The position numbers and the translations under genes are program-made. From Antedon mediterranea (taxonomy: Eukaryota; Echinodermata; Crinoidea; Comatulida; Antedonidae), in the NCBI RefSeq assembly GCF_964355755.1, contig NC_092677.1, positions 25,826,101 to 25,886,100 of the forward strand: a stretch of DNA of 60,000 nt, read 5' to 3'. A model generated the notes under the pieces. That model was not told the DNA's origin, did not search any database, and was given only the letters and a program-made list of their open reading frames with translations. This document shows positions 27,301 through 33,173 of the stretch, in pieces (within the stretch, counting starts at the first letter, position 1; every line of letters starts with the position of its first letter).

Positions 27301-30300
27301 GCTGGCCCTTATTAATTTTTTGTACACATTTTTTTGCCCGACAGGGGATAAAACCCCCCCCCCCCCCCCCGGGCACAACAAATGTATACTGTACCTCTCC
27401 CCTAAAATCCCCCACACCCACCTTTACACACAATATTTTCCGTGGGGATCGTATTATTCTACAGTACAAAAAACTCAAGCCAATTTTTTTTTTATGGCCT
27501 GCCTGGGTAGATTGGGTTTCAGGAGCCTGGAGAATCCTGTCCTGGCCAACTATATGCCTTTAGCCTAGCTTTTCTAGCCTAGCTTGTTGGCCTAGAAATC
27601 AGACAGAAAACCTGAAAAGTATTTACCTGCAATTCATAAATTATACAATTCTAACATGCAACAGCCATTAAAATATTGATAATAAGTTACAAAGTGTCAT
27701 TTTAAAATAATTAAGAAAGATATTTGATCGTGTTTACATGTGTCACACATGGGCGCACGCACAATAGGGGAGGGCTGAGAGAGCTTCTAGAAGATGCTGA
27801 CGTCACACATCAGCACGTGTTTTGAGGAGGATTTGAGTGACCAAAATTGGTTAGAACTTTCGAAGAAATAATCCATCTTCAAAATGACATAATTAAAGCA
27901 ACCAGCAGCTAAGCTTTTTTAAATAATAAACATTATATTTAGGCCTCCTATATTAATGTTTCCTTTTAAAATTAAATATATTTTATTAACTCGTTCCATA
28001 AAAACATAAAGGGAAAAATTATTGGTTGGGACATGATCTTCCTGTAAAGGAGGTGTTTCTATGACACCGTACTGGTTGCACTATGAGGCGATGAAGTAAA
28101 CTCGCCCTTGAATGCGCGCAGGCAGGGGAATCCCCTTTGTTGGTACCTCGCACTGTGTGAGATGGAGCGCGATGAATTGCTCTCCTTTTCGAAGGTTGTT
28201 GATTGCGATCGCGCTCGCGATCCTTAAAAACGAGGGACTGCCATTAGGCTTGTAGCTTTATAACTTAGCTTATATATTATTAGCCTAGGCCTAGATTGGT
28301 TTTAACTTTTAAAAATCCACGTGTTTTTAGGCCTCTTGACAGAAAAATCAACACTGTCATGTCAAAAGCTAGGCTCTATTTTGAAAATTAAGGAGCGCGA
28401 TAAATTGCTCTCCTCGAAGCCTGTTGAGGAGCGCGGAGGAGCGCGGTCGCGCAGGCGCTCCTTATAAATGATGCCCTGTACAATGATAAAATAATTTGTA
28501 CTGTGGAGTGCAGATACTCATTATGTAGTCTCTGGTTTGGAGTTACTCCTAAAAAAATGTTGAAAGTTCTTTTCTTAATCTTAGCTTTCATCATAGCGTC
28601 CTAAACTTAGAATTTAGATACGGTTCCAACAAACCTGATATTTGACAAAACAGGTTTCCTTTAGCCCATTGACCCCTAAGTTTATTTTGCTCCCCTGGGA
28701 CCCAAAAAGCATATGTCATATAATTAACCCTAACTTTTTTTCTAAACACAGACATTAAAAAAATTAAAAAACAAAAATAATTCAAAGGACATTTTATTTC
28801 CAAATATGTTATCAAATTTGTGTTACAACTTATTTTGGCGGAGTATGGATTATGCAAATTTTAGAAATATTTTAGGAAAATTATTAAAAATTTATAATTT
28901 ATCTTTGACTACCAAATGCACAAAAATTAATAAATATTTCATAATAAAACTCATCTCTTCATCAGAACCTATTTCTTCTCTTCAAAATAAGACCAAACTT
29001 GACCATTATGAATGACCGGTTTCGAAATTATGAAGAAATTAGTAGACTGACTCATCCGACGATGACCATATGGGGCCTAGGCCTATCGGGAGCCGCCCCG
29101 AGAGCGTCCTCGCCGCTGTTTGTTCACCGGGAATGTTAAAAAAAACATCCCGAAAGCGACTTGGAATTCGCGATTCCCACGCGCACCGGCATCCCTCGGG
29201 AGCTTAGTCCGCTGTTTTAGACGTGTAGCTTGCAGAAAATTTGACGAAAATGCGTCGAAAACTTATGAAATTAAAACAAGTTTGGTATCAAAATGTTTGT
29301 CAAGAGTTATGCTTCAATAAACTGACCTTTGCGCAGAGTTTGAACAAATATTTCATGCCCATAATGCATCTGACATGTCAGGGTTCATATTACAATCAAA
29401 GGTAAACAATATGGCGCGGCCCTCGTGAGGACATCTTCACGACTTTTCTCCGGTAGAAAAATCACATTTTTACATGGAAATATGACGATTTAGACACTGT
29501 AACTGATATATAATCTTTATTTATTATACATTTATTGTATACAAGCTTCAAAATAGTGATTATTAGAAATAAAGATGGATTTTAGACGATTTTACGTTGT
29601 ATGTTTAGGCCTAGATTCATTCAACGCGCCTGTCGCGTTTCGAACAGCGTGCTTCGAAAAACGGTTATATTTTCGAATTTTATTTTCAAACTAACTTCAA
29701 CAATTGTTTTTATATATTTAGAAGCATATTTTTAAAAAAAAAGTTGTGAGTATTTTGTATAATTTGTTGTTACGATTCATGCACAGCAAACTGCGCATGT
29801 AAATTCGATTTACTTTTTTTTTGTTGAAAATTTGTTTACAATGACCTTGACTTTTAACCTTTTGAGCGCTTTAAGCGCTTATCGTGGTGAATCGGTTAGT
29901 GGGCAGTTTTAATGAACTTCATTTGCATACAGGAAGTAAAGGTCAAACTACCTACCACAGAGTTTTGTAAAGCATTATAATTGCCACAAGGAGTAGTAAA
30001 CATGGAAACAAGATAGACATTGATAAGGATGGTGGTCTTGTGTTGATGTTTGTGGTCTGTGGTTGACAAGAACCTCACCATTTAAGATAAACTATGACCT
30101 CAAATATTTCTGGCAAATTTATGTCAAGGAAATGACATTCATTAACGCCATATAATTTGCCTTTCTGACTTTTCCATCCAAAATTATTCCCCATTTCTCT
30201 ACTTTATTCCCACTCTCTTCTAATATTTAGAAATAAGATTATTCAAATGGTATAAACATTTTGCGTAAGGGCGTGTAGTGCAGTGCGTTGGATGTTGGAT

Positions 30301-31472
30301 TACCGATCATGAGCATGGTTCAAATCCAACTCTCGCCGTGCTTATATTACTTACGTTCTCTCCACCCAGGTGTATAAATGGGTACTTGGTTAGATCAAGA
30401 CACAACTTTGCGCTGATTACTAGCTGCATTATGGGAGTATGTTTCTATACGTGTTTAATAATGATTGTGAAGCGCCTTTGAGCACGATTACTCATGAAAA
30501 GGGCGCTATAGAAATGTGGTATATAATTATTAACTTATTCCCCATTTCTCCACCAACTTTACTTTACTCTCCACTCTCTTATATTTAGAAATAAGATTAT
30601 TAAAATGGTAAACATTTAAAATTAAGTATGTTACTTACCTACAACCATCAGTGTATATTCAAAGCCCCTTTTCACTGATCTCCTGTAAACCTGATTAGGA
30701 AGATTAGCAAATCCCACATATCCCTCCATGTCTTTAGGTTTATTCTATAGAAAAAAAACACAAAAAATATTCAATAAACAGAATTATTGTTTATATTTAG
30801 CAATATTTTCATTCGTTCATTCATTTTTTCATTCATTCAGGCGTATTGCCTGACTTTAATAACTTCTGGCCCTTAGAATCTTTAGTAAATCTTCAGGCAG
30901 TAGAACACAAGCCTTTTGGGACATCCCTATTAAGGGACACTTTCTTGTGAAATGAATGAGGAGCAATAAATATTTTTAACACTTCGGTCAACCCCTTTAA
31001 TCTCAGAGCAGGATCGTAGCCACTAGTACCGTTGGCATGGTTTTAACCAGACCACTTTTTAACACAGGCTTTTGAAAAGTCATAGGCTTGAACAAAGATT
31101 TTCCCTTTTCTTGTGAAAACCAGACCACTTTATTTCAAAGTACTGTATGGATTTTACTGAAATAACTTAGGTGGTTGATCAATAGTCATCTAATTTTTAT
31201 GTAAAACTTATTATTTTTATTTATGAATAAATTTTTATTTATTTTTTTGGCATAGTGTTACACAGTTTGTACTGTATAAGATATTCTTATGAGTTACAGT
31301 ATGTCTGTTATTATAAATATATAAAAGAATCACTATCTATAAACAAGGGGCGTGCCCATTGTATCTAACCCACTAAAACCCATTTAATTTTCCCTCGGAT
31401 ACTTACCGCTAAAGATGATATTCCAATATGATGGTCCCCAGAAGATTTGGTTGATGATGAAGAAGCAGGCAT
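1..31472 (-). CDS. SEPTIN7: Septin-7-like GTPase gene, 5' eight coding exons (runs off left edge)
   Basis: Septins are filament-forming GTPases that build heteropolymers at the cortex, cytokinetic furrow and ciliary base. Coding exons, in transcript order: 31407-31472, 30639-30744, 16629-16735, 6317-6417, 5776-5910, 5334-5451, 3722-3817 and 1-94. All have GT donors, AG acceptors and compatible phases, giving about 274 residues. Visible motifs are the polybasic segment YRRSVKRG, P-loop GESGLGKST (58-66), DTPGFGD (114-120), AKAD (195-198) and the septin-specific APSGHG and GRQYPWGV stretches. Resemblance to vertebrate SEPTIN7 is residue-by-residue high ([30 protein letters not shown]). The rest of the septin-unique element and the coiled-coil tail lie beyond base 1. 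Introns 2 and 3 are 13.9 and 10.2 kb. Septin identity is near certain; the SEPTIN7 subgroup is strongly supported from memory of the family. Confidence 0.95.
182..380 (+). mobile_element. 3' end of a CR1/L2-like LINE
   Basis: Frame 182-289 reads [20 protein letters not shown], then [12 protein letters not shown] and a stop. This is the typical C-terminus of the reverse-transcriptase ORF of CR1/L2-clade LINEs (W-N-SLP...SFK..LK..LF). It is followed by a 3' UTR with GCGCTATATAA and an (ATT)n tail (about 350-377). It is a severely 5'-truncated copy inserted close to septin exon 8. Confidence 0.7.
1150..1245 (+). mobile_element. LINE-like 3' tail with (ATT)n
   Basis: GTAGAACGCACCTTCATATC ... CAAATAAATT followed by (ATT)n resembles a short non-LTR retrotransposon 3' end. 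No coding remnant is seen. Confidence 0.35.
1852..2056. mobile_element. PIF/Harbinger-like MITE, copy 1
   Basis: Foldback element with ends AGCTCTGTTTACACTATCAA and its inverse, and a core with CATATATGGACATGATGATG. Flanked by TTA on both sides (1849-1851 and 2057-2059), the TWA target duplication of PIF/Harbinger elements. Too short to code. Confidence 0.85.
2160..2515. repeat. AT-rich tandem repeat (AATGAATATnCATTAAgGCAT-type)
   Basis: Irregular units of about 20-40 bp built on AATGAATATTCATTAAGGCA. They form many small palindromes (GAATATTC). A 110-codon minus-strand frame across it (2251-2583) is repeat-derived. Confidence 0.6.
3722..3817 (-). CDS. SEPTIN7: Septin exon 7
   Basis: Residues 212-243. 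[17 protein letters not shown] is followed by an acidic loop ([10 protein letters not shown]). It ends at VLK in phase 0. Family members known to me have three more residues (KIK-like) before the next exon's DR, so the junction with the last exon is slightly short. Confidence 0.93.
4014..4165 (+). mobile_element. LINE-like 3' tail
   Basis: Sequence ending CAGCTAAGGCTGCGATAATG ... AAATAAATGAAATGA resembles the 3' end of a non-LTR element. It abuts MITE copy 2. Confidence 0.35.
4170..4287. mobile_element. MITE, copy 2 (one end missing)
   Basis: Contains the CATCATGTCCATATATGGGC core and the AAAGTTTGATAGAGCT end, but the left terminal repeat is lost and the right one is shortened (TAGTGTAGACA deleted). 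Confidence 0.7.
4743..4926. mobile_element. Foldback MITE, AAAGGGCCTTTCACAC ends
   Basis: Left end AAAGGGCCTTTCACACTTGT pairs with the right end around GTTGTGAAAGACCCTTT (4910-4926); GGCACGG/CCGTACT continues the stem. About 184 bp, in the septin intron between exons 6 and 7. Overlapping frames at 4543-4860 are chance. Confidence 0.65.
4995..5042 (+). mobile_element. Terminal fragment of a Tigger/pogo-like element
   Basis: Ends TTTGAGAGTTGACTGTATAC, matching the 3' terminus of the larger element at 44102-45097. The opposite end was not found. Confidence 0.4.
5334..5451 (-). CDS. SEPTIN7: Septin exon 6 (G4)
   Basis: Residues 172-211. Contains [20 protein letters not shown] followed by D198, giving the AKAD G4 guanine-specificity motif, then [12 protein letters not shown]. 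Phase 1 at the start, phase 0 at the end. Confidence 0.94.
5776..5910 (-). CDS. SEPTIN7: Septin exon 5
   Basis: Residues 127-171. Reads [20 protein letters not shown], then the variable loop, then [10 protein letters not shown]. This is the insertion characteristic of septins relative to Ras-type GTPases. Donor GTAAGT, acceptor TTTTCAG. Confidence 0.94.
6145..6290 (-). mobile_element. SINE-like body fragment next to septin exon 4
   Basis: On the minus strand it reads AAATGAGTACCTGGGTGAAA and related phrases. The SINE at 30263-30532 has a comparable GTATAAATGGGTACTTGG segment, which suggests a shared SINE/LINE body. No box A or box B remains. Confidence 0.4.
6317..6417 (-). CDS. SEPTIN7: Septin exon 4 (switch II, G3)
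   Basis: Residues 94-126. Contains [10 protein letters not shown], the G3/switch II motif, and ends in phase 2 inside the Cys codon of DNSNCW. The donor is GTACGG, with a SINE-like repeat fragment starting about 25 nt downstream in the intron. Confidence 0.93.
7100..7296. mobile_element. MITE with AGGCCAATTTATACAGAC ends, TTA duplication
   Basis: Terminal repeats AGGCCAATTTATACAGACGA at the left and the inverse of AGTCTGTGTGAATTGGCCT at the right. GCGGTAACGGTAA and TTACCGTTACCGC extend the stem. TTA flanks both ends (7097-7099, 7297-7299), consistent with PIF/Harbinger. Confidence 0.75.
7708..7850. mobile_element. MITE related to the 16.2-kb MULE-like element
   Basis: Left end CTTGGTTCCCAAAAGGACGC and right end TCCCAGTGGGAACCAAG form an imperfect inverted pair. 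The GGTTC..., GACGCAAC phrase is shared with the element at 16225-16413. No clear target duplication. Confidence 0.55.
8914..9072. mobile_element. MITE, copy 3
   Basis: AGCTATGTCTACACTATCAA ... GTGTGGACAGAGCT, flanked by TTA at 8911-8913 and 9073-9075. The core holds two tandem TATGGYAGTGATATG units. Confidence 0.85.
9373..9534. mobile_element. MITE, copy 4
   Basis: AGCTCTGTCCACACTATCAA at the left; the right end is mutated to GTACACAGAGAGT. Lies in opposite core orientation to copies 3 and 5. Confidence 0.8.
9777..9932. mobile_element. MITE, copy 5 (diverged)
   Basis: TTGTTCTGTCTACAATATCA ... AGTTTGATAGTGTACACAGA. Mutated ends, but the core GTAGTGATATGACATCATCA is intact. Third copy within 1 kb. 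Confidence 0.75.
10380..10770. repeat. Approx. 60-bp tandem repeat with two palindromes per unit
   Basis: Six full units plus a partial. Each contains AAACAGATCTGTTT (perfect palindrome) and ACAAACTAGTTTAACCCCTG. Unit starts are near 10387, 10447, 10507, 10559, 10620 and 10677. Not a CRISPR: the spacers are repeated too. Confidence 0.85.
11526..11620 (+). mobile_element. Possible degraded tRNA-derived SINE head
   Basis: TTAGCTTAATTGGTTACAAG resembles a pol III box A and GGATTCAAATGC a box B about 55 nt downstream. No body or tail recognised. Confidence 0.3.
12651..14682. mobile_element. 2.0-kb non-autonomous TIR element
   Basis: Starts TAGGTATCCCAATG and ends with its inverse CATTGGGATACCTA, flanked by the identical 7-mer TTTAAAG at 12644-12650 and 14683-14689. 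The interior has runs of A/T, AAAAGTTATGAATCATTTAA-type sequence and a GC-richer patch (13570-13920) but no long open frame or recognisable transposase, so it is a deletion derivative. Superfamily unassigned; 7-8 bp duplications occur in hAT and related groups. Confidence 0.75.
15115..15260 (+). mobile_element. LINE-like 3' tail (GTGACGCCACCATTTT family), copy A
   Basis: CTGACACAAGCTTTGCTTTT, GGTGACGCCACCATTTTGGA and AAATAAATGTTGATTTTGAT are shared with 49200-49320. Both end in AAATAAATGTT plus a short A/T repeat, as expected for a 5'-truncated non-LTR retrotransposon. Confidence 0.65.
16225..16413. mobile_element. MULE-like MITE with 11-bp target duplication
   Basis: 189 bp with terminal repeats TTGTTTGGTTCTCACT and AGTGAGAACCAAACAA. 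Flanked by GGGCCCAGAGC on both sides (16214-16224 and 16414-16424). Duplications of 9-11 bp are typical of Mutator-like elements. The interior repeats the phrase TTGTGTTG(C)GTCTAAGTT. Confidence 0.8.
16629..16735 (-). CDS. SEPTIN7: Septin exon 3 (P-loop)
   Basis: Residues 58-93. Carries the G1 motif GESGLGKST followed by [12 protein letters not shown] and the switch I region up to KKTTQ. Flanked by a GTAAAT donor and a T-rich acceptor. It is isolated by introns of 13.9 kb (5') and 10.2 kb (3'). Confidence 0.95.
17859..18090. mobile_element. MITE, copy 6 (expanded core)
   Basis: AGCTCTGTCTACACTATCAA ... GTAGACAGAGCT with five or six tandem copies of the 21-bp unit CTACCATATTTGGGCATATC in the core. 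Confidence 0.85.
18895..19173. mobile_element. MITE, copy 7 (disrupted)
   Basis: Left half CACTATCAAACTTTATATGA with core, then about 100 bp of unrelated sequence, then a right-end remnant GTTTGATAGAGCCTTA. Probably an old copy with an internal insertion. Confidence 0.5.
19233..19608. mobile_element. 376-bp MITE with AAGCCGATTTTCCACTAG ends
   Basis: Left AAGCCGATTTTCCACTAGGC and right CCTAGTGGAAAATAGGCTT are near-perfect inverted repeats, extended by GCGAATTTGTTCGCGCGAAT and ATTCGCGCGAACAAATTC. Flanked by TA. GC-richer than its surroundings; many TTCGCTTCG palindromes inside. Confidence 0.8.
19674..19816. mobile_element. MITE, copy 8
   Basis: AGCTCTGTCTACACTATCAA ... TAGTGTAGACAGAGCT. Short core lacking the usual AAAGTTTGA on the right. 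Confidence 0.8.
20041..20199. mobile_element. MITE, copy 9
   Basis: AGCTGTCTACATTATCAAAC ... TAGTGTAGACAGATCT with the complete CATCATGTCCATATATGGGC core. Confidence 0.8.
21188..21264. mobile_element. MITE, copy 10 (left half only)
   Basis: AGCTCTGTCTACACTATATT then ACTTTACGTGACAAAAAATG and the core, ending at GATGATGTCGTA. The right half is missing. Confidence 0.7.
21842..22140 (+). repeat. Polypurine minisatellite (GGGGAAAGAAAATGGGGAG-type)
   Basis: About 300 nt with almost no pyrimidine except one T per unit; 18-20 bp units with GGGG runs. Overlapping open frames on both strands (21821-22213) are products of the repeat. The purine asymmetry could favour triplex or G-quadruplex structures. 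Confidence 0.9.
22426..22554. mobile_element. MITE, copy 11 (right end lost)
   Basis: AGCTCTGTCTACACTATCAA, core with GCATATCACTACCATATTTG, then TTTTGTCAAACTAGTG where homology stops. Confidence 0.75.
23757..23992. mobile_element. Long palindrome carrying CGAAACGTC motifs
   Basis: Two arms of about 100 bp (23757-23870 and 23892-23992) pair almost perfectly. Each contains GAGATTGACGTTTCGGTACC or its inverse. The loop is GGCTAGGCTAGGCTAG-rich. The GTACCGAAACGTC phrase is of the kind found in Penelope-like and other ribozyme-bearing retroelement spacers. Confidence 0.7.
24395..24813. mobile_element. MITE, copy 12, with 14-fold 21-bp expansion
   Basis: Standard ends with TAA flanking both sides (24392-24394 and 24814-24816). 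About 14 head-to-tail copies of TATGGTAGTGATATGCCTAA fill 24443-24735. Because 21 is divisible by 3, all three overlapping frames stay open (YGSDMPK-type heptapeptides); this is not a gene. Confidence 0.9.
25420..25682 (+). mobile_element. Retroelement 3' end with (AAATC)n tail
   Basis: GGTAGGAATTCTCGTGGGGC ... TGTCTTGTAATCTTATGTTG, followed by AAACCG and then five AAATC units (25650-25676). Typical of a truncated LINE 3' terminus. No reverse-transcriptase remnant was recognised. Confidence 0.5.
26454..26627. mobile_element. MITE, copy 13
   Basis: AGATCTGTCTACACTATCGA ... AATGTAGACAGAGCT, with TAA flanking both sides (26451-26453 and 26628-26630). Confidence 0.85.
27150..28478. mobile_element. 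1.3-kb TIR element with GGAGAGC/GAGGAGCGC subrepeats
   Basis: Begins CAGGGCATCACGTATGC and ends GATGCCCTG, flanked by TACAAT at 27144-27149 and 28479-28484. Subterminal regions hold many inverted GCTCTCCT/AGGAGAGC and GAGGAGCGCG boxes. The interior includes a 17-nt poly(C) run (27354-27370). CAGGG termini recall hAT elements, but the duplication seen is 6 bp and no transposase is visible. Confidence 0.65.
30263..30532 (+). mobile_element. tRNA-derived SINE
   Basis: Head GCGTGTAGTGCAGTGCGTTG (box A region) and GGTTCAAATCCAACT (box B, 30317-30331) are followed by a body with GTATAAATGGGTACTTGG, GAAGCGCCTTTGAGCACG and the 3' tail GGGCGCTATAGAAATGTGG. The flanking DNA is duplicated: about 75 bp at 30187-30260 recurs at 30538-30618. 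Confidence 0.75.
30639..30744 (-). CDS. SEPTIN7: Septin exon 2 (N-terminal helix and polybasic region)
   Basis: Residues 23-57. Contains [20 protein letters not shown], the membrane-binding polybasic region of SEPTIN7-type septins, and enters the first strand of the G domain (TLMVV). Ends in phase 1, so the first Gly of the P-loop is split across the intron. Confidence 0.93.
30745..31406 (-). other. Septin intron 1
   Basis: About 660 bp of AT-rich DNA. Begins with the GTAAGT donor and ends with CTATAG. No repeat or exon recognised inside. Confidence 0.7.
31407..31472 (-). CDS. SEPTIN7: Septin exon 1 (start codon)
   Basis: Encodes residues 1-22, beginning MPASSSST: a short Ser-rich leader as in many septins. 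The ATG at 31472-31470 is followed in frame by a GTAAGT donor at 31406-31401 in phase 0, matching exon 2. No AG acceptor lies immediately upstream, so transcription may begin close by, or an upstream noncoding exon may splice to an AG further 5'. The start is chosen because it is the only ATG in frame with exon 2. Confidence 0.8.
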
Positions 31473-32940
31473 AATCACAAAATATAGGTCACAAGAAAAG
31501 GCGAAAAATTAAACAAAAATGAAAATTAGCTTATTACGTAATAATATAATGTAGAATTAAACTTCTGGTTGGCGTCACATCTAGTAAGAAATTGTCTTCT
31601 TCACAAATGAATAATTTATTATCACAAGTTTTAACAACAAAGAAAACTTTATATGAAATTGTTCTGGCAAAACTTTGTATTAATATTATATTTCTCTGCT
31701 GAGAAAAATTTATTAATTCCAAAAAAACCAATAACCTCTATGACGTGCTGACCACAGTGTATATAATCCAATATGAGCAGGAAGTCGAATATATCCCGTT
31801 TGTAAAGTGGTATTCTACCGGCGTGCGTGTGGAGGAGGTATATCACACAAAAAGGCATTGAAAGGGCGAGGCCAGGCTGGCGGCGCTCTACGACCGACAA
31901 CCAAACACACTACATGTGTGCATGATGCTAGGCTAAAACTACTTACTAACAAAACAAGAACAGTTACCAAAAATGACCTAATTTACGTATATCATTAGCC
32001 TAACGATCCGCCTAATTAAATGTTAATAACAGTGACAGAACAGAAGTATTCGTTATGGTTAACTCTCAGTTGCACTCGTCACAGGCTAAGCTAGGCAGGC
32101 GATAACTCATCGGCCTGTAAAAGTACATATCATGGCCCTACCACCACCTCTCTTTAGGCAGCGAGCTAGGCTAGCACTCGTCGGAGATCATGATCACCAG
32201 ACAAAGTTTAGTCAAATAATGCATCACATTGTAATTAAAAATATACTGTTTTAATAACAAATGCATAATTTATCATTTATCTTTCACATAATAAACCGGA
32301 TATTGTCAACAAACTTTAATTTAAAACAATTATCTTACCCATTTCTATGTTTACGGTGTATTTCCTAATAAAATATCCTGTGGCACACACTGCACCCTCC
32401 GCGAAAAGTCTGGTGGTGGCATGCGCAGAACTTTAAATCAGAATCAATTATAGAGGGGGCAATACATTTTTTTTTGCTGAGGTACAGTATTTTTTTAAAG
32501 ACAACAGGTCATCAAAGTAAAAAAATCACCACACATTAATTAAACAATAAATCAATAATAATATAACAATATTAATAATACTTTAATCTACAAAATGTAT
32601 GTACAATCTTCTTCAATAGGCTGGAATAGGTATACTGTAGCTTAGGCCTACTATTATACATTCACTTTAAAAATATTTATTTTTATAATAAATAAAAATA
32701 ATTATTTTATTTTAATGTATACTGTACAGTATAAAGTAAAGGTTCCAAATTTTTTTTAATGGAGCTTATATACAATTCAATGATGACTTTTCTGCTACAT
32801 TCCTTTACATTAAAAAAAATATATTAAATGATAGTAATGATCATTTTATACTAAATCTGTGTAAAGATAGATTGAATGTCTATGTAATACCAAGCGTGAG
32901 CAGAATTTGTACATGACGGAACACTTCTCTGCTGAAATCC
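31473..32940. other. Septin 5' region and intergenic spacer to the WD40 gene
   Basis: Contains the probable septin promoter and 5' noncoding sequence. 31800-31900 is GC-richer, and a GTAAGA donor-like site at 32338-32333 follows ATGG. AT-rich sequence from 32500 to 32900 would be the WD40 gene 3' UTR; AATAAA on the minus strand lies near 32678-32683. No other gene seen. Confidence 0.5.
32339..32430 (-). promoter_or_regulatory. Candidate septin 5' noncoding exon / core promoter
   Basis: On the minus strand a GC-rich block with GTTCTGCGCATGCC (NRF-1-like half sites, TGCGCATGC) leads to AGAAATGG and a GTAAGA splice donor. If this is a first exon, its ATG does not continue in frame into septin exon 2, so it is best read as 5' UTR. 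No TATA box was recognised. Confidence 0.35.
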
Positions 32941-33173
32941 TCATTGTTTTGTTGGCTCATTTGATACCAACGACTGGCTAGATACAAAATACTTCTGCGA
33001 TGTCTTTAACATAAGCAAAATGGGTTGATGCATCTCATCATAAATATCGATCGGACTTGGAAAAGGGTTCATGTACAATGTCTTCATCGGAAGATCGATT
33101 CTATTTGTAAAGTTATATAATCCGTCTGGTTGTAATTTACGCAAGTTCTGATTGATTGGTGGAAGACGAAGAT
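32941..33173 (-). CDS. WDR97: WDR97-like exon 37 (stop codon)
   Basis: Residues 1542-1618 and TGA at 32943-32941. LRLPPINQNLRKLQPDGLYN, then LPMKTLYMNPFPSPIDIYDE and ILLMLKTSQKYFVSSQ. The dense hydrophobic and proline pattern and absence of low complexity suggest a conserved C-terminal domain. Acceptor CTTTTTCAG. Confidence 0.88.

Larger units (their letters stand above)
16736..30638 (-). other. Septin intron 2 (13.9 kb)
   Basis: Holds nine MITE copies or fragments, the 376-bp MITE 19233-19608, a polypurine minisatellite (21842-22140), a palindrome (23757-23992), a LINE/AAATC tail (25646-25680), the 1.3-kb TIR element 27150-28478 and a SINE (30263-30532). 28900-29600 is somewhat GC-richer but no exon could be supported. 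Confidence 0.7.

Noticed and set aside
28900-29600. GC-richer stretch considered as an exon or promoter of another gene
   Set aside because: No open frame with splice sites and no recognisable domain; it may be an old repeat.
32339-32347. ATGG followed by GTAAGA as the true septin start codon
   Set aside because: Splicing to exon 2 would give an immediate stop, and splicing to exon 1 is not in a supported frame; treated as 5' UTR.
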